Positions 41,023 to 55,376 of a DNA stretch of 64,000 nucleotides are shown here, piece after piece. Both the position numbers and the translations under genes were made by a program. Source of the stretch: Shewanella polaris (lineage in GTDB: Bacteria; Pseudomonadota; Gammaproteobacteria; Enterobacterales; Shewanellaceae); NCBI RefSeq assembly GCF_006385555.1, contig NZ_CP041036.1, forward strand, positions 4,584,538 to 4,648,537, read 5' to 3'. The stretch's first letter is position 1. The number at the start of each line of letters is the position of its first letter. The notes below the pieces were generated by a model, which was not told the DNA's origin, made no database searches, and saw only the letters and a list, made by a program, of their open reading frames with translations.

Positions 41023-41793
41023 TTACTTAGCGTATGGCGCGAGTATGACTCTTACACCATGTGCTGAAATAGTGTTAACGGATTCTTGAGTGATGTTGTC
41101 GTCGGTAACTAAGACATTAACCACATCCCAAGGTAATTCTAGATTAGGGATCCGTCGGCCAATTTTAGTCGACTCTAATAGCACTACGACTTCACGAGAC
41201 ATTTCAGCCATCACTTTGCTTAGGCCGGTTAGTTCGTTAAATGTGGTGGTACCACGATCCAAATCAATGCCATCTGCACCGATAAATAATTGATCGAAAT
41301 TATATGAACGTAATACTTGCTCTGCTACTTGGCCCTGAAAAGACTCTGAATGAGGATCCCAGGTGCCACCGGTCATCAATAATGTCGGCTCATTTTCAAG
41401 TTCATGAATGGCGTTTGCCAGTTGCAATGAATTAGTCATCACCACTAAACCGCGCTTATCATTAAGTTGCTGCACAAGACCAGAAGTAGTACTGCCGCTA
41501 TCAATAATAATTCGGTTATGATCACGAATAAGCTCAGCAGCTTTAGCAGCAATCGCTTGCTTGTTTAAAGACAGTTTCTCATTGGTAATTTGAGTCATTT
41601 CTTGAGGAACAGGAACAGCCCCGCCATAACGTCGTAACAATAGCCCATGGGTTTCAAGCATGGCTAAGTCTTTGCGAATAGTGACTTCTGAAGTGGCAAA
41701 TAAATTAGCCAGCTCATCGACACTGACTTCGCCTTGCTCATTAACCAATTTAATGATCGAATGGCGACGTTGTTGGGTATTACGTTTAGTCAT
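41023..41793 (-). CDS. DeoR-family regulator, probably of amino-sugar genes
   Basis: The 256-residue protein has the DeoR HTH (RRHSIIKLVNEQGEVSVDELANLFATSEVTIRKDLAMLETHGLLLRRYGGAV). A sugar-phosphate-sensing domain follows, with IIDSGSTTSGLVQQL, VMTNSLQLA and the effector loop GADGIDLDRGTTTFNELTGLSKVM. It precedes glmS with a 34-bp gap. Such regulators commonly sense phosphorylated sugars, so glucosamine or GlcNAc phosphate is the likely signal. The promoter region has a 10-bp inverted repeat and two TTTCRTTT half sites, suggesting autoregulation. Confidence 0.9.
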   Translation of the reverse strand: MTKRNTQQRRHSIIKLVNEQGEVSVDELANLFATSEVTIRKDLAMLETHGLLLRRYGGAVPVPQEMTQITNEKLSLNKQAIAAKAAELIRDHNRIIIDSGSTTSGLVQQLNDKRGLVVMTNSLQLANAIHELENEPTLLMTGGTWDPHSESFQGQVAEQVLRSYNFDQLFIGADGIDLDRGTTTFNELTGLSKVMAEMSREVVVLLESTKIGRRIPNLELPWDVVNVLVTDDNITQESVNTISAHGVRVILAPYAK

Positions 41794-41800
41794 TAAGCTT

Positions 41801-41852
41801 AATATCTTTCACATAAGTTTCAAAACGAAAGATATTTTAGCACCAAATGAAA
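41801..41852. promoter_or_regulatory. Candidate DeoR-type operator upstream of the deoR-glmS unit
   Basis: AATATCTTTC (41801-41810) and GAAAGATATT (41827-41836) are perfect inverted repeats. On the minus strand TTTCATTT (41845-41852) and TTTCGTTT (41823-41830) repeat directly with 22-bp spacing, two helical turns, as for many DeoR-family operators. It lies just upstream of the regulator start. Confidence 0.5.
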
Positions 41853-41892
41853 CTTTATCTAGTTTTTATGACCTGAATTTGAAATAAAAGCA

Positions 41893-41924
41893 TAAAAAAA
41901 CCTCTGTGATAAGCAGAGGCTTTT
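41893..41924 (-). terminator. Intrinsic terminator of glmU
   Basis: Minus strand AAAAGCCTCTG-CTTATCA-CAGAGG followed by a T-run, 31 bp beyond the glmU stop. Confidence 0.85.
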
Positions 41925-41954
41925 GACGTTTTTAGTTTTTAATTAAATCTGAAT

Positions 41955-43319
41955 TTACTTTTTAATTTTTACTGGACGCTGCCAACCGGTAATATGGCGC
42001 TGTTTAACACGAGTGATCACCAGTTCATTTTCAGCAACATCTTTGGTGATAGTTGAACCAGCACCTAAAGTAGCATTTTTGCCTATGGTAACAGGTGCAA
42101 TTAACTGAGTATCACTACCGACGAATACGCCATCTTCAATGGTAGTAATAAACTTATTAGCACCGTCGTAGTTACAGGTAATAGTACCTGCACCTATATT
42201 AACACCTGCACCAATAACAGCATCGCCTAAATAAGCCAAGTGGCCTGCTTTAGAACCTTTACCTAATACACTCTTTTTAATTTCAACAAAGTTGCCAATA
42301 TGAGCGTCTTCTTTAAGCTCTGCTCCAGGGCGTAAACGAGCAAAAGGCCCAGCACTGGCAGCTTGTCCAAGCTTAGCGCCTTCAACAATAGTATAAGGTT
42401 TAATTTCGGCATTATCGGCAATATCACAATCAATCAAAATCGCACCAGCACCAATTGTGACGTTATTGCCTAAGGCCACTTTACCTTGAAAAATAACGTT
42501 AACATCAATCATCACATCCATACCAACCGTCACGTCGCCGCGAATATCAATACGGGCAGGATCACGTAAGTTAGCACCATCGAGCATCATTTTTTCAGCG
42601 GCACGAGCTTGGTAAGCACGCTCTAACTGGGCAAGTTGTACGCGGTTATTGGCGCCTTCAACTTCGATAGCAGATTGTGGTTGTGAGGTGGTAATCTCTA
42701 CTCCATCGGCATTAGCCATAGCAATAATGTCAGTTAAATAGTATTCGCCTTGAGCATTGTTATTAGATAGACGATTTAACCATGCTTTTAACTGCTTACC
42801 TGGTACAGCCATAATGCCAGTATTTACTTCATTAATGGCTAACTGTTCATCGTTGGCATCTTTTTGTTCAATAATTCCAACAACGCGACCCTGCTCACGC
42901 ACGATACGACCGTAACCAGTAGGGTTGGGCAAATTCACCGTCAATACTGCAAGACCATTAGCTGGGCGTACTGCCAATAATTCCTTTAGAGTTGATTGCT
43001 GAATAAGTGGTACATCACCATAAAGAATTAATACTGTATCATTGTCGTTAATGTTCGGGTTTGTTTGAGCAACCGCATGGCCAGTACCGAGTTGCTCTGC
43101 TTGTAAAACCCAATTTAATGCTTGCTCACCTAAAGCCGCTTGTAATTTATCAGCCCCATAGCCATATACTAATTGAATAGCTTGCGAACCGAGTGAATTT
43201 GCAGTGTCGATTACATGCTGAACCATACTTTTGTGGGCTATAGGATGCAGCACTTTAGGCAGATCTGAGCGCATCCGAGTTCCTTTACCTGCAGCTAAGA
43301 TCACAACATTTAACGACAT
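41955..43319 (-). CDS. glmU: Bifunctional UDP-N-acetylglucosamine pyrophosphorylase / glucosamine-1-phosphate acetyltransferase
   Basis: GlmU acetylates glucosamine 1-phosphate and couples it to UTP, giving UDP-GlcNAc. The ATG at 43319 gives [25 protein letters not shown], the canonical start, with AAGGA upstream; longer frames add foreign residues. The N-terminal uridyltransferase has GxGTRM and LYGDVPL. The C-terminal left-handed beta-helix has hexapeptide repeats ([14 protein letters not shown]...) and the acetyltransferase site [28 protein letters not shown]. Length is 454 aa (E. coli 456). It is downstream of atpC, separated by a terminator, and near glmS, the enzyme two steps earlier. 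Confidence 0.98.
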   Translation of the reverse strand: MSLNVVILAAGKGTRMRSDLPKVLHPIAHKSMVQHVIDTANSLGSQAIQLVYGYGADKLQAALGEQALNWVLQAEQLGTGHAVAQTNPNINDNDTVLILYGDVPLIQQSTLKELLAVRPANGLAVLTVNLPNPTGYGRIVREQGRVVGIIEQKDANDEQLAINEVNTGIMAVPGKQLKAWLNRLSNNNAQGEYYLTDIIAMANADGVEITTSQPQSAIEVEGANNRVQLAQLERAYQARAAEKMMLDGANLRDPARIDIRGDVTVGMDVMIDVNVIFQGKVALGNNVTIGAGAILIDCDIADNAEIKPYTIVEGAKLGQAASAGPFARLRPGAELKEDAHIGNFVEIKKSVLGKGSKAGHLAYLGDAVIGAGVNIGAGTITCNYDGANKFITTIEDGVFVGSDTQLIAPVTIGKNATLGAGSTITKDVAENELVITRVKQRHITGWQRPVKIKK

Positions 43320-43409
43320 TGAGCATTCCTTTAATGAACCGATAGAGATTTGCTGACATTTTAACGGAATATCAACCAAAGGGAAAACACAGCTGGAGAT
43401 TTAACCAAT

Positions 43410-43442
43410 AAAAAAGGCGACTCATAAAGAGTCGCCTTTTAA
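43410..43442 (-). terminator. Intrinsic terminator of the atp operon
   Basis: AAAAAAGGCGACTC-ATAAA-GAGTCGCCTTTT, 17 bp beyond the atpC stop on the minus strand; separates atp from glmU. Confidence 0.92.
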
Positions 43443-43458
43443 GCGTCAAATAATCAGA

Positions 43459-43887
43459 TTATCTGGTGATATTTTTTTTGATGCATTCAACAACACGTAA
43501 TTGAGCCATAGACTTGGCTAACTCGATTACTGCAGCTTCATAATTGAAGTCAGATCCCGCGTTAGCAATTGCTTGCTCAGCATGTTCTTTGGCTGCTAAA
43601 GCAGCTTTCTCATCAATATCATCGGCACGTAATGCTACATCAGCAAGCACTGAAATTGCAGTCGGTTGCACTTCAAGTAAACCACCTGATAGATACAACA
43701 CTTCTTCACTGCCATCTTGCTTGATAAAGCGCGCCATACCAGGCTTGATTTTTGTCAGTAACGCAACATGGTTAGGCATAATACCTAACTCACCTTCAGC
43801 ACCAGTAACTTCTAAAAAGCTAACTTGGCCGTGGTAGATGCTATTTTCTGCACTAACAATATCAAGTTGGACTGTTTTGGCTGCCAT
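43459..43887 (-). CDS. atpC: ATP synthase F1 epsilon subunit
   Basis: Epsilon is the rotor-stalk subunit that inhibits ATP hydrolysis. ATG at 43887 with AAGGAGA upstream gives 142 aa; a TTG one codon earlier is in frame. The beta-sandwich has [44 protein letters not shown], then [18 protein letters not shown], and the C-terminal helices hold [18 protein letters not shown]. The C-terminal tail CIKKNITR is slightly unlike E. coli but of normal length. Last gene of the atp operon. Confidence 0.96.
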   Translation of the reverse strand: MAAKTVQLDIVSAENSIYHGQVSFLEVTGAEGELGIMPNHVALLTKIKPGMARFIKQDGSEEVLYLSGGLLEVQPTAISVLADVALRADDIDEKAALAAKEHAEQAIANAGSDFNYEAAVIELAKSMAQLRVVECIKKNITR

Positions 43888-43923
43888 CAAGTTCTCCTTA
43901 AAGAACTAAGCTTTACGGCCTAG

Positions 43924-46210
<2,287 letters not shown>

Positions 46211-46263
46211 CTCTACTCTCCAATCTGGGACCAGAGGTGCCTAATGACACCCCGTGTTCATTA

Positions 46264-47805
46264 TTACCAGGTTTGGGTTTCAATGAACTTGTCCATGCCC
46301 GCCTTTAACTCACCTTCAATATCAGCGTTATAATCGCCGCTAGCATTGATGGTGTTTATTAGGTCAGCATGTTGACTGTTCATGTATGAAAGCAGAGCGG
46401 CCTCAAAGCGACCGACTTCATTTAAAGCAACACCTTTAAGGTAGCCTTTTTCAGCTGCGAAAATAGACACAGCCTGGGCAGCAACGCTCATAGGAGCATA
46501 TTGCTTTTGCTTCATTAATTCGGTTACACGCTCACCATGCTCAAGTTGAGCACGTGTTTCATCATCTAAATCAGATGCGAACTGTGAGAAAGCAGCAAGC
46601 TCTCGATACTGTGCAAGTGCAGTACGAATACCGCCAGACAGTTTCTTGATAATCTTTGTCTGCGCAGCACCACCAACACGAGAAACAGAAATACCTGGGT
46701 TAACAGCTGGACGTAAGCCCGAGTTAAACAAGTCTGTCTCAAGGAAGATCTGACCATCTGTAATAGAAATTACGTTGGTCGGTACGAACGCTGATACATC
46801 ACCAGCTTGGGTTTCAATAATAGGTAAAGCCGTTAACGAACCGGTTTGACCTGTTACTGCACCTTTAGTGAATTTTTCTACATAATTTACGTTTACGCGT
46901 GAAGCACGCTCTAATAAACGAGAATGTAGATAGAATACGTCACCTGGGTATGCTTCACGTCCTGGTGGACGCTTCAATAGTAATGAAATTTGACGGTAAG
47001 CAACTGCTTGCTTAGACAAATCATCATATACGATTAAAGAATCTTCACCGCGATCACGGAAGTATTCACCCATAGAACAACCAGAATATGGTGCTAAATA
47101 TTGCAGTGCTGCAGCTTCAGAAGCTGAGGCAACAACAACAATAGTGTTAGATAATGCACCATGTTCTTCAAGCTTGCGTACTACGTTAGCGATGGTAGAA
47201 GCTTTCTGACCAATAGCTACATAGACACACTTAATGCCTGAATCTTTCTGGTTGATAATTGCATCAATGGCCATCGCTGTTTTACCAGTCTGACGGTCAC
47301 CAATAATCAATTCACGTTGACCACGACCAATAGGGATCATGGCATCAACGGCTTTATAACCAGTTTGAATTGGTTGATCTACTGATTTACGTTCAATAAC
47401 ACCTGGTGCAATCACTTCAACAGGAGAGAAACCATCGTTGTCGATAGGTCCTTTTCCATCAATAGGCTCACCTAGAGTGTTAACAACGCGGCCAAGTAGA
47501 CCACGACCCACTGGTACTTCAAGAATACGACCAGTGGTTCTTACTTTATCACCTTCAGCTAAATTAGCGTAAGGTCCCATTACTACGGCGCCGACAGAAT
47601 CACGTTCTAAGTTCAACGCGATTGCAAAACAGCCACCAGGCAGTTCGATCATTTCACCTTGCATTACATCGGCAAGGCCGTTAATGCGAATGATGCCGTC
47701 ACTTACTGCAACGATTGTACCTTCGTTGCGAGCTTCACTAACGACGTCGAACTGCTCGATCCGCTGCTTAATCAGATCGCTGATTTCAGTGGAATTCAGT
47801 TGCAT
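46264..47805 (-). CDS. atpA: ATP synthase F1 alpha subunit
   Basis: The non-catalytic nucleotide-binding partner of beta. ATG at 47805 ([19 protein letters not shown]) gives 513 aa, exactly as in E. coli, with GGGAG upstream; a TTG two codons earlier is not needed. P-loop GDRQTGKTA at about 169-177, and [17 protein letters not shown] with the conserved Arg (about 373). The gene lies 14 bp after atpH. Confidence 0.98.
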   Translation of the reverse strand: MQLNSTEISDLIKQRIEQFDVVSEARNEGTIVAVSDGIIRINGLADVMQGEMIELPGGCFAIALNLERDSVGAVVMGPYANLAEGDKVRTTGRILEVPVGRGLLGRVVNTLGEPIDGKGPIDNDGFSPVEVIAPGVIERKSVDQPIQTGYKAVDAMIPIGRGQRELIIGDRQTGKTAMAIDAIINQKDSGIKCVYVAIGQKASTIANVVRKLEEHGALSNTIVVVASASEAAALQYLAPYSGCSMGEYFRDRGEDSLIVYDDLSKQAVAYRQISLLLKRPPGREAYPGDVFYLHSRLLERASRVNVNYVEKFTKGAVTGQTGSLTALPIIETQAGDVSAFVPTNVISITDGQIFLETDLFNSGLRPAVNPGISVSRVGGAAQTKIIKKLSGGIRTALAQYRELAAFSQFASDLDDETRAQLEHGERVTELMKQKQYAPMSVAAQAVSIFAAEKGYLKGVALNEVGRFEAALLSYMNSQHADLINTINASGDYNADIEGELKAGMDKFIETQTW

Positions 47806-47819
47806 GCTCAAACTCCCAA

Positions 47820-48353
47820 TTACGACTGCAGCTTATCAGACAAACGCGATAATTTACCGCTTACCGAGCCATCAATGACTAGGTCGCCTGATTTAATAAT
47901 TACACCGCCAATAAGCGATGCATCGATGCTGCAATTCAGCTTAACTTTGCGTGCGAGACGTTTCTCTAGAGAAACACTAATTTGCTGCTGTTGCTCAGAG
48001 CTTAACTCAGTAGCAGAAACCACATCGGCTTCAACTTCTTTTGTCCACTCATTACGGTATTCAGCAAAAAGTAGCGATACTGTTGACAGTATCCCTAAAC
48101 GACCGTTTTCAGCCATTACCTTTATCAGGTTTTGACCTTGCTCATTGACTTGCTCACCACATACTTTTATAAATAGTGAGGCAAGTTCAGTACTCGCTAA
48201 AGTACCATTAAGCAGTGGCTTTATTGATTCGTTTTCACTTACCAATGAAGCGAAAGTTAACATTTCTGTCCAACTTTCTACTGCTTTATGCTCAACAGCA
48301 AAATCAAAAGCTGCCTTTGCGTAAGGGCGAGCGATGGTGCTTAATTCAGCCAT
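47820..48353 (-). CDS. atpH: ATP synthase F1 delta subunit
   Basis: Delta is the peripheral-stalk cap binding alpha. [22 protein letters not shown] is the typical start, and the C-terminal [39 protein letters not shown] is the OSCP/delta signature. Length is 177 aa, as in E. coli. It is 16 bp from atpF and 14 bp from atpA. Confidence 0.98.
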   Translation of the reverse strand: MAELSTIARPYAKAAFDFAVEHKAVESWTEMLTFASLVSENESIKPLLNGTLASTELASLFIKVCGEQVNEQGQNLIKVMAENGRLGILSTVSLLFAEYRNEWTKEVEADVVSATELSSEQQQQISVSLEKRLARKVKLNCSIDASLIGGVIIKSGDLVIDGSVSGKLSRLSDKLQS

Positions 48354-48369
48354 AACTCAACTCCCTTAA

Positions 48370-48840
48370 TCAAATTTCAGCAACAAGTTTATTAACAATG
48401 TCACTGTGGGCTTCTGGATCAATCGCACGTTCTAGAATTTTCTCTGCACCAATAATGGCTAAAGAAGCAACTTGCTTGCGCAAATCATCTTTCATACGAT
48501 TTCGTTCGTTTTCAATTTCTGCCTGACCCTGTGCGACTATTTTAGCTCGCTCAGTTTGTGCTTCAGCTTTTGCTTCTTCAACGATTTGAGCCTTACGCTT
48601 ATTAGCTTGCTCAATAATTTCGTTGGAAGTAACTTTCGCATCTTTAATATGCTCAGTAGCTTTAATTTGTGCTAACTCTAGATCTTTTGCTGCACGGCCG
48701 GCATCTGCCAGACCATCAGCAATTTTCTTCTGGCGTTCTTCGATGGCATTCATCAACGGAGGCCATACAAACTTCATGCAAAACCACACGAAGAGAATAA
48801 AGGCAACCGTCTGACCGAATAGGGTAGCGTTGAAATTCAC
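48370..48840 (-). CDS. atpF: ATP synthase Fo b subunit
   Basis: The b subunit is the peripheral stalk. One N-terminal membrane helix ([21 protein letters not shown]) is followed by a long charged coiled coil ([26 protein letters not shown]). Length is 156 aa, as in E. coli. It sits between atpE (37 bp) and atpH. Confidence 0.98.
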   Translation of the reverse strand: MNFNATLFGQTVAFILFVWFCMKFVWPPLMNAIEERQKKIADGLADAGRAAKDLELAQIKATEHIKDAKVTSNEIIEQANKRKAQIVEEAKAEAQTERAKIVAQGQAEIENERNRMKDDLRKQVASLAIIGAEKILERAIDPEAHSDIVNKLVAEI

Positions 48841-48877
48841 AACAGCCTCCTAGTTAGATTAAAGACAGAAGCATTAA

Positions 48878-49156
<279 letters not shown>

Positions 49157-49193
49157 TTATTAATGATTTAGGTCAAAAAATTTTCGGTTACCC

Positions 49194-49991
<798 letters not shown>

Positions 49992-50000
49992 TCATCCCAC

Positions 50001-50390
50001 TTAACTTTGCTTGAAATATAAAGGTGCTATCCAATGTACTACTAGCGCTAACGAATAACAGCTAAAAAGTGGCATGAATCCGACTTTTAAATTGATAAAC
50101 ACTAACGAAAACAATGCAATGGTTAATAGCATCTTTACCGCTTCCCCCCAGTAAAAGCTTTTAATCACTTTTGCTGCTGAGCTTGCTCCACTATGTGAAA
50201 AAGCTAGGGTTGCGAATACAAAATTAGGAAGTACAGCGATAACTCCACCTGCAAGTGCAGATAGACCATACTGTGCTCCCCACATAACGAAAAAAAATAT
50301 TGAAATAATACTCGCGACTGCCGCTTGTACCAGCACTAATTTATAGGCTGCTAACCTGCCACGACGCGCTAAAACATTACTCAACTTCAT
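50001..50390 (-). CDS. atpI: ATP synthase protein I
   Basis: AtpI is a small membrane protein that assists c-ring assembly and is not part of the final enzyme. The 129-residue sequence has four hydrophobic segments and begins with a basic stretch (MKLSNVLARRGRLAAYK); GLSALAGGVIAVLPNFVFA is AtpI-like. It is the first gene of the atp operon; the promoter should lie in the 219 bp before it, between atpI and parB. Confidence 0.92.
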   Translation of the reverse strand: MKLSNVLARRGRLAAYKLVLVQAAVASIISIFFFVMWGAQYGLSALAGGVIAVLPNFVFATLAFSHSGASSAAKVIKSFYWGEAVKMLLTIALFSLVFINLKVGFMPLFSCYSLALVVHWIAPLYFKQS

Positions 50391-50609
50391 CTCTCCGCAT
50401 TAATGCCTTTCGCGGTCTTAATGTTAAATTTAATATATTAAACTAGCCTTAAGATTCAAAAAGCCTGCAAAGTATACCTTTTCGCGCTTTGTTTGCAACT
50501 TTGATGATAGCAAAACAACGATTATGCACACGATTTAGCGCTAAATAATCAAAAACGAAAATAAGAGCTATGTCACAAACTTACTAATGAAATTGCTTTA
50601 ATTCATATT

Positions 50610-51491
50610 TCATCGAATTTTACTCAAAATTCCGTCTAATTCAGCAAGATTCTGGTAATTTATTACAATTTTGCCTTTACCTTTACTGCCATGATTAATC
50701 GCAACCTTGGCACCGAGTCTTTCAATTAACTCTTGTTCTAAACGGCTAACATCATGATCTTTAGCTGGTGTTTCGGCGTCTTTAGCCGGATTCAAGGCTT
50801 TGTTGACTAATCGTTCAGTTTCTCGAACAGTCATTTCTTTTGAAGCCACTAATCGAGCCAAATTAGTCTGCTCATCACCCTCTAACGCTAATAGTGCACG
50901 GGCATGGCCCATGTCGATATCACCATTTTCCAACAAACGTTTAACAGGCTCATTTAGACTATTCAAACGTAATAAATTTGACACACTAACACGTGATTTT
51001 CCTACAGCATCAGCCACTTGTTGATGAGTTAACTCAAATTCTTCAAGTAATCGTTGTAATGCTATAGCTTCTTCCATTGCATTTAAATCTTCACGTTGAA
51101 TATTCTCAATGAGAGCAATGGCAACTGCAGCATCGTCGGCAACTTGCTTAACAATACACGGGACGTTATTAAGTTTAGCTAATTGAGCCGCACGCCAACG
51201 ACGTTCACCCGCGATGATTTCATAATTAGTTTCAGAAATTTTTCGGATAACAATTGGTTGTATAACACCTTGAGCACGAATAGATTCCGCAAGTTCTTCT
51301 AATGCTTCAGGCGACATATCTTTACGGGGTTGATATTTACCTGGCTGTAATAAATCAAGCTCAAGGTAAATTAAGTCGCTTTGTTTTGTTGTTTGTTGTT
51401 CTTCTGCTTGAGCATTTTTACGACTAGCGGCATTACTGTGGCTTAATAAGGCATCCAAGCCTTTACCTAAACCGCGTTTTTTTAACGTCAT
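50610..51491 (-). CDS. parB: Chromosome partitioning protein ParB
   Basis: ParB binds parS sites near the origin and spreads to form the partition complex. It begins KKRGLGKGLDALLSH, the box used to stimulate ParA. The ParB/Srx domain has DLLQPGKYQPRKDMSPEALEELAESIRAQGVIQPIVIR and the CTP-binding block AGERRWRAAQLA. The HTH is LTHQQVADAVGKSRVSVSNLLRL, and the C-terminal dimer domain has KVAINHGSKGKGKIVINYQNLAELDGIL. Length is 293 aa. The gene is 9 bp after parA in the same operon. Confidence 0.97.
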   Translation of the reverse strand: MTLKKRGLGKGLDALLSHSNAASRKNAQAEEQQTTKQSDLIYLELDLLQPGKYQPRKDMSPEALEELAESIRAQGVIQPIVIRKISETNYEIIAGERRWRAAQLAKLNNVPCIVKQVADDAAVAIALIENIQREDLNAMEEAIALQRLLEEFELTHQQVADAVGKSRVSVSNLLRLNSLNEPVKRLLENGDIDMGHARALLALEGDEQTNLARLVASKEMTVRETERLVNKALNPAKDAETPAKDHDVSRLEQELIERLGAKVAINHGSKGKGKIVINYQNLAELDGILSKIR

Positions 51492-51500
51492 TTTTGTATC

Positions 51501-52289
51501 CTACGCTTGTTTGGGTTGAGTTAGCTGTTCTGCTCGGCGGATTATTTCACCTGCTAAGGCTAAATAGGCTTTAGCTCCAGCACTTGATTTGTCGTAATAC
51601 ATGGCAGGGGCACCAAAACTAGGTGCTTCAGCTAAACGAACATTTCGCGGTATGACCGTACGATACACTTTTTCACCAAAATGCTGTTTGAGTTGATCCG
51701 ATACATCATTAGATAAACGATTGCGCGGATCGTACATTGTACGCAAAATACCTTCGATGCTTAATGTTGGATTAACCATTGCACTGAGTTTAGTAATAGT
51801 GTCAATTAATGCTGTTAAGCCTTCTAATGCATAATATTCGCATTGCATTGGCACAAGTACAGAATCGGCAGCAGACATTGCATTGACAGTTAACATATTG
51901 AGCGATGGTGGACAGTCAATAAAAATAAAATCGTAATCATCTTTGATCGGTGCCAATGCATTACGTAAGCGGATCTCACGGGCATAAAACTCCATCAATT
52001 TAATTTCAGCAGCGGTGACATCACCGTTACTTGCGATCAAATCGTATTTACCAATAGTATTTTTAATCACAATATCAGCAAACGGTTTTTCTTCGACCAA
52101 TAAATCATAAGCAGTGTTGTCTACATCATATTTGTCTACTCCACTACCCATTGTTGCATTGCCTTGAGGATCTAAATCGACCAATAATACTTTACGCTTT
52201 GTGGCGGCAAGTGATGCGGCGAGATTAACGCAAGTTGTTGTTTTTCCTACGCCACCTTTCTGATTGGCTACGGCAATGATTTTACCCAC
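51501..52289 (-). CDS. parA: Chromosome partitioning ATPase ParA
   Basis: ParA (Soj) is a nucleoid-binding ATPase that moves ParB-parS complexes. The deviant Walker A is KGGVGKTTTCVNLAASLA (10-27), the Walker A' is LLVDLDPQGNATMG and Walker B is FIFIDCPPSLNMLTVNAM. The DNA-binding region has RNVRLAEAPSFGAP. Length is 262 aa. It is located 63 bp after rsmG and 9 bp before parB. Confidence 0.97.
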   Translation of the reverse strand: MGKIIAVANQKGGVGKTTTCVNLAASLAATKRKVLLVDLDPQGNATMGSGVDKYDVDNTAYDLLVEEKPFADIVIKNTIGKYDLIASNGDVTAAEIKLMEFYAREIRLRNALAPIKDDYDFIFIDCPPSLNMLTVNAMSAADSVLVPMQCEYYALEGLTALIDTITKLSAMVNPTLSIEGILRTMYDPRNRLSNDVSDQLKQHFGEKVYRTVIPRNVRLAEAPSFGAPAMYYDKSSAGAKAYLALAGEIIRRAEQLTQPKQA

Positions 52290-52352
52290 AATGTCATCCT
52301 ATCTGAATAATTATTGATGTCCGGTTAGCTTAATTAGCAAATGAAATACGCT

Positions 52353-52994
52353 TTATTGCTTAGCAATTTTTAATAAATGTCGCTGTTCATCTAACTTTGG
52401 TACATGCAATACAATGGTTTCTACCAACGAAAAACCTGCTGGTATCTCTTGTAATTCTTGTTGATTTAACTGGCCTTTTAACGCATAAAAAGTGCCTTTT
52501 TCAGTCGGCAAATGGTGACACCAACTAAGCATATCTTGTATTGATGCAAATGCGCGACTTAACACACCATCAAATTTAATCTCTGGCTCATATGCTTCAA
52601 CACGACTTTCAACTGAAGTAATGTTTTTAATTTTTAATTCGAACTGAACCTGCTTTTGAAAACGGATCCGTTTCCCTAAACTATCAAGCAGTACAAACTC
52701 TTTATCGGGATTCATAATAGCTAATGGGATCCCTGGTAATCCAGGACCTGTACCTACATCGATAAAACGTGGCCCTTCAAGATAAGGAGAAACAGTCAAA
52801 CTGTCCATAACATGACGAATTAACATTTGCTCAGGATCGCGAACCGAAGTGAGGTTATAAGCCTTATTCCATTTATCGAGCATTTCAACAAAACCCACTA
52901 ATTGTTTTTGTTGTAATTCAGTGGCTGACATTTTCATTTCAGCTAAATAGGTTTTTAGTTGGGCAGATAACACAGAAAGCCTCGTAGGTTGCAT
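52353..52994 (-). CDS. rsmG: 16S rRNA (guanine-527-N7)-methyltransferase RsmG
   Basis: RsmG (GidB) makes m7G527 in 16S rRNA; its loss gives low-level streptomycin resistance in several bacteria. The sequence has [32 protein letters not shown], the SAM motif [34 protein letters not shown] and [13 protein letters not shown]. The start may be the ATG at 52994 (213 aa) or an internal GTG at about 52973, which would match shorter relatives. It lies between mnmG and parA as usual. Confidence 0.95.
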   Translation of the reverse strand: MQPTRLSVLSAQLKTYLAEMKMSATELQQKQLVGFVEMLDKWNKAYNLTSVRDPEQMLIRHVMDSLTVSPYLEGPRFIDVGTGPGLPGIPLAIMNPDKEFVLLDSLGKRIRFQKQVQFELKIKNITSVESRVEAYEPEIKFDGVLSRAFASIQDMLSWCHHLPTEKGTFYALKGQLNQQELQEIPAGFSLVETIVLHVPKLDEQRHLLKIAKQ

Positions 52995-53032
52995 GATAAA
53001 GACGGCAGTTATTATGAAGCCGTAGAAGCACT

Positions 53033-53056
53033 AAGGGAAGTCTTATGACTTCCCTT
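53033..53056 (-). terminator. Hairpin downstream of mnmG
   Basis: AAGGGAAGTC and GACTTCCCTT form a perfect 10-bp stem with a 4-base loop between mnmG and rsmG. No T-run follows, so it may be a partial terminator or an mRNA-processing hairpin. Confidence 0.45.
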
Positions 53057-53085
53057 GTGTTATTGATTTGAAAAAAGAGCTAAAT

Positions 53086-54975
53086 TTATGCTATTTTTCG
53101 CAATAAACCGCGTTTTTTCATATGTACTAACAGGATTGATATCGCAGCTGGAGTAATTCCAGAGATCCGCGATGCTTGTCCTACTGTATCAGGTTTATGG
53201 CTATTTAATTTGGCAATCACTTCATTTGATAACCCCGGCACTTCTTGATAATCCAGATCTAATGGTAATAATGAATTTTCATGGCGGATAGCTTTATCAA
53301 TTTCTTCCTGTTGACGTTGTATATAACCCGAGTATTTAACTTGAATTTGTACTTGTTCAGCAGCTTGATTATCTTCGAGTCCAGGACCAAAACCCTCTAA
53401 TGACATCAATTTTGCATAGTCCATTTCTGGACGACGTAATAAATCTTCAAATGATGCTTCACGTGAAATAGGAGTATTTAATTCTGGATTGAGTACGCCC
53501 AGTAAAGCTGAATTAGGGTGAACCCATTGGCTGCGTAAACGCTGAAGTTCTAATTCAATCGATTCTCTTTTGATAATAAATGATTCCCAGCGATTATCAT
53601 CAACTAATCCAAGTTCACGGCCTTTTTCTGTTAAGCGTAAATCAGCATTATCTTCACGAAGTAATAAACGGTATTCTGCACGACTAGTAAACATGCGGTA
53701 CGGTTCTTTTGTACCTAATGTAGATAAATCGTCAACTAAAACACCTAGATAAGCTTCATCACGACGAGGACACCAAGCAGTTTTGCCTTGTACTTGCAAT
53801 GATGCATTCATCCCTGCAAGTAATCCTTGTGCTCCGGCTTCTTCATAACCTGTTGTTCCGTTAATTTGACCAGCAAAAAACAGTCCTTCAATGGCTTTGG
53901 TCTCTAATGAGTTTTTAAGATCTCGTGGATCAAAATAATCGTATTCTATGGCATAGCCAGGACGCATAATTTCAGCGTTTTCCATGCCTTTTATTGAACG
54001 AACTAAATTTAACTGTACATCAAATGGCAAACTGGTTGAGATGCCGTTTGGATAAATTTCATTAGTGCTTAGCCCTTCAGGCTCAATAAATATTTGATGC
54101 GACGATTTGTCTGCAAAACGGTGGATTTTGTCTTCAATAGATGGGCAATAACGTGGTCCGATCCCTTCTATAACACCTGAATACATAGGGCTTCGATCTA
54201 GTCCTCCACGGATAATGTCGTGGGTTTTCTCATTGGTATGAGTGATAAAACAAGAAACTTGTCTTGGATGCTGACTTACATCACCAATAAATGACATTAC
54301 AGGTAATGGTGTGTCACCTTTTTGCTCGGTCATTTGTGAAAAATCAATGGTATTAGCATCAATACGTGGTGGGGTTCCGGTTTTTAAACGGCCAACACGG
54401 ATATTTAATTCTCGTAAACGATTTGCTAATGCAATTGCCGGTGGATCACCTGCGCGACCACCACTGTAATTTTGCATACCAATATGGATTTTACCGCTTA
54501 AGAAAGTACCCGTTGTTAATACAATTGCTGGTGCTTCGAAAGCCAAACCCATTTGTGTTACTACACCAACAACTTTGTTATTTTCAACAACTAGGTCATC
54601 AACAGCTTGTTGGAAAATACGTAAATTAGGTTGATTTTGTAAAATATGCTGGATTTTTTGACGATATAACGCTCTGTCTGCCTGGGCTCGTGTAGCACGA
54701 ACTGCTGGGCCTTTACTGGAATTTAACGTTCTAAATTGAATACCTGCAAAGTCAGTGGCTGTTGCCATTGCGCCACCTAAGGCATCAATTTCTTTTACCA
54801 AATGCCCTTTGCCAATTCCTCCAATAGCAGGATTACAAGACATTTGCCCAAGTGTGTCGATGTTATGGGTCAACAATAATGTTTTTGAGCCCATTCTTGC
54901 AGCTGCAAGTGCTGCTTCAGTTCCGGCATGACCACCACCAACAACAATTACATCAAACCGTTCATGAAAATGCAT
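53086..54975 (-). CDS. mnmG: tRNA uridine-34 carboxymethylaminomethyl modification enzyme MnmG (GidA)
   Basis: MnmG works with MnmE to place the cmnm5 group on U34 of certain tRNAs. The FAD motif [18 protein letters not shown] (about 12-29), [22 protein letters not shown] with its Cys, and [16 protein letters not shown] near residue 380 are all typical. The C-terminal helical domain contains [22 protein letters not shown]. Length is 629 aa, as in E. coli. Its start faces oriC, as in enterics. MnmE is also in this window, 5 kb away. Confidence 0.98.
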   Translation of the reverse strand: MHFHERFDVIVVGGGHAGTEAALAAARMGSKTLLLTHNIDTLGQMSCNPAIGGIGKGHLVKEIDALGGAMATATDFAGIQFRTLNSSKGPAVRATRAQADRALYRQKIQHILQNQPNLRIFQQAVDDLVVENNKVVGVVTQMGLAFEAPAIVLTTGTFLSGKIHIGMQNYSGGRAGDPPAIALANRLRELNIRVGRLKTGTPPRIDANTIDFSQMTEQKGDTPLPVMSFIGDVSQHPRQVSCFITHTNEKTHDIIRGGLDRSPMYSGVIEGIGPRYCPSIEDKIHRFADKSSHQIFIEPEGLSTNEIYPNGISTSLPFDVQLNLVRSIKGMENAEIMRPGYAIEYDYFDPRDLKNSLETKAIEGLFFAGQINGTTGYEEAGAQGLLAGMNASLQVQGKTAWCPRRDEAYLGVLVDDLSTLGTKEPYRMFTSRAEYRLLLREDNADLRLTEKGRELGLVDDNRWESFIIKRESIELELQRLRSQWVHPNSALLGVLNPELNTPISREASFEDLLRRPEMDYAKLMSLEGFGPGLEDNQAAEQVQIQVKYSGYIQRQQEEIDKAIRHENSLLPLDLDYQEVPGLSNEVIAKLNSHKPDTVGQASRISGITPAAISILLVHMKKRGLLRKIA

Positions 54976-55107
54976 TATCTGACCTTTGATAGCTAAGAAA
55001 GTTAAATTCGAATTTAATCTTTTTTCGATTGGATCATTTTAGCACTTGCTTGTCTGAACGTGAACGATCATTTTTCACTGATTGATCAAGATGCGGTTTG
55101 CTTAATA

Positions 55108-55160
55108 GATCTTAAGATCTTTATATAGATCTTTTTATTATGTTTATTATTAGGATCGGA
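55108..55160. other. Probable duplex unwinding element of oriC
   Basis: This AT-rich stretch has three AGATCT-containing repeats in a row followed by TTATTAGGATCGG. It corresponds in place and motif to the left 13-mer repeats of E. coli oriC. Confidence 0.75.
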
Positions 55161-55270
55161 CTTTTCTGTTGATAACTTTAATTTTGTTTTAAAATCATAT
55201 GGTAAAGTTAAAACTAACCTGTGATCTGATCGCGATCAAACTCAAGATAACATGGGGATAGATCGGGTAG

Positions 55271-55279
55271 TTATCCACA
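55271..55279 (+). promoter_or_regulatory. DnaA box, perfect
   Basis: TTATCCACA, identical to the strong R1/R4-type DnaA box, inside oriC. Confidence 0.9.
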
Positions 55280-55343
55280 AGGGTGATCATTGAGCAGATC
55301 GGACTGTGAATAGTACAGAGTTATGATCGCTAAAAATAATAGC

Positions 55344-55352
55344 TTATCCACA
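55344..55352 (+). promoter_or_regulatory. DnaA box, perfect
   Basis: TTATCCACA, inside oriC, same orientation as the box at 55271. Confidence 0.9.
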
Positions 55353-55376
55353 AAGTTATACTAAGAAGTAACATAT

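Noticed and set aside
47659..48135. Plus-strand frame of 158 codons
   Set aside because: Antisense to atpA and atpH, which are certain genes; composition is that of a shadow frame.
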